Part shown: positions 4,882-5,593 of the stretch, in pieces | Numbering within the stretch: position 1 is the first letter of the stretch | Layout of the letters: each line of letters opens with the position of its first letter | NCBI GenBank assembly: GCA_021815065.1 | Contig: JAKAHI010000110.1 | Location: forward strand, 1 to 5,593 | Direction: 5' to 3' | Length of the DNA: 5,593 nucleotides | From: a bacterium | GTDB lineage: Bacteria > JAMCPX01 | Translations under genes and position numbers: made by a program | Notes under the pieces: model-generated | Told to the model about the DNA's origin: nothing | The model's database searches: none | Seen by the model: the letters and a program-made list of their open reading frames with translations, nothing else

Positions 4882-5593
4882 ATGCCAGATCAAGTAATAG
4901 TATTTACGGACCTCGACGGTACGCTGCTTGATTATTATACCTACTCGTTTGAAGCATCCAAAGAAGGTATCGAGCTCCTGAGGAGTCATCGCGTCCCTCT
5001 GATATTTTGCACGAGTAAATCCTATGCCGAAGTCATCCACTTCAGGGAAGAAACGGGCAATACCTCTCCGTTCATCGTCGAGAACGGCGGGGCTATCTAC
5101 CTGCCCCGGGAACAGGTTGAACAGTTTAAACCCTTTGTGCAGGCCGGCAGGCTGAAACAATCCGGTGACTATGCGGCACTGGAGCTCGGTGCCGATTACG
5201 CCACCCTGCGCCGGGTCTTTGAGCAGATGAAAAAGGCTTTCGGAAACAGCGTTACCGGGTTCGGAGACATGAGCGTCGAAGAGGTGTCCCGTTACCTCAA
5301 CCTTGAACCACGGCTCGCAGCAATGGCTAAGGTCAGACGCCATGATGAGCCGTTCATCCTCAGAGACACGTCTCTTCTTGAGAGTATACAACAACTATCA
5401 AGGCAAAACGGGCTGAAGGTATATCCGGGTACGCGGTTCTACCATCTTATGGGAAACACGGACAAGGGTGAGGCAGTGAAGGAGCTTATGTTCCTCTACA
5501 AAAAAGTGTACGGTACCATCGTCTCGGCTGCCATAGGCGAAGGTAAAAATGACGAGCCCATGCTCAGACAGGTCGACGTCCCTTTTCTTGTAC
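4882..5593 (+). CDS. mpgP: Mannosyl-3-phosphoglycerate phosphatase, HAD superfamily (3' end outside window)
   Basis: The frame runs from ATG 4882 to the window edge, giving 237 residues. The family is usually about 260-275 residues, so only a short C-terminus is missing. HAD motifs are motif I DLDGT (10-14) with nucleophile Asp10 and Asp12, motif II around CTSKS (43-47), motif III Lys195 in DKGEAV, and motif IV GEGKND (219-224). ENGGAIY (67-73), GFGDMS (126-131) and DEPF (155-158) identify the MPGP branch of the Cof-type phosphatases. The enzyme removes phosphate from mannosyl-3-phosphoglycerate to give the compatible solute mannosylglycerate, in the cytoplasm. Motif IV usually reads GDSxND, so the first aspartate is Glu220 here, a conservative change at a metal-binding site. 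The partner synthase is not in the window and may lie just downstream. A 205-codon open frame on the opposite strand here is only a shadow. The gene is divergent from the DUF5684 gene, with 180 bases between. Confidence 0.88.
   Translation, partial: MPDQVIVFTDLDGTLLDYYTYSFEASKEGIELLRSHRVPLIFCTSKSYAEVIHFREETGNTSPFIVENGGAIYLPREQVEQFKPFVQAGRLKQSGDYAALELGADYATLRRVFEQMKKAFGNSVTGFGDMSVEEVSRYLNLEPRLAAMAKVRRHDEPFILRDTSLLESIQQLSRQNGLKVYPGTRFYHLMGNTDKGEAVKELMFLYKKVYGTIVSAAIGEGKNDEPMLRQVDVPFLV

Noticed and set aside
4777..5394. 205-codon open frame on the minus strand
   Set aside because: It lies antisense to the phosphatase frame, which carries all four HAD motifs and a ribosome-binding site. The minus frame shows no family resemblance.

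Overview
The window looks like a chromosomal stretch from an anaerobic bacterium with moderate GC content. The best guess is a Desulfobacterota- or Nitrospirota-type lineage. This is inferred from an activator of the strictly anaerobic 2-hydroxyacyl-CoA dehydratase family, an alkylglycerone-phosphate synthase-like flavoprotein, a mannosyl-3-phosphoglycerate phosphatase, and dispersed intergenic repeats of a kind common in those groups. No marker in the window fixes the taxonomy.

Layout. (1) 1-330, +: the 3' end of a BadF/HgdC-type ATPase activator. (2) 331-731: a gap between convergent genes that holds a large interrupted inverted repeat at 595-654. (3) 732-2357, -: a complete 541-residue FAD-linked oxidase of the alkylglycerone-phosphate synthase type. 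(4) 2358-2817: repeat-rich DNA (a hairpin, a 63-bp repeat copy, a REP-like element), followed by a compact promoter and operator region. (5) 2818-3833, +: a two-gene module whose reading frames overlap by ATGA, encoding a winged-helix/nucleotidyltransferase fusion and a HEPN-domain protein. This is a toxin-antitoxin-like pair. (6) 3834-4371: non-coding DNA with two blocks of reiterated GACGCGAG octamers and a second copy of the 63-bp repeat. (7) 4372-4701, -: a small DUF5684-like membrane protein. (8) 4882 to the window edge, +: a mannosyl-3-phosphoglycerate phosphatase (HAD superfamily), preceded by a possible 11-codon leader ORF.

The metabolic genes show no obvious functional link to each other. 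The most distinctive part is the island between about 2500 and 4245. There the nucleotidyltransferase/HEPN pair sits between two same-orientation copies of a 63-bp repeat and next to the GACGCGAG array. The first gene of the pair has no room for a Shine-Dalgarno leader: an in-frame stop lies 9 bases before the ATG and coincides with the predicted -10 box. It is therefore probably translated from a leaderless mRNA, from a promoter covered by TATGGATA/TATCCATA palindromes that its own winged helix may bind. The HEPN protein would be the RNase-type toxin and the nucleotidyltransferase its antitoxin, by analogy with MntA/HepT systems, but the key motifs differ from that model.
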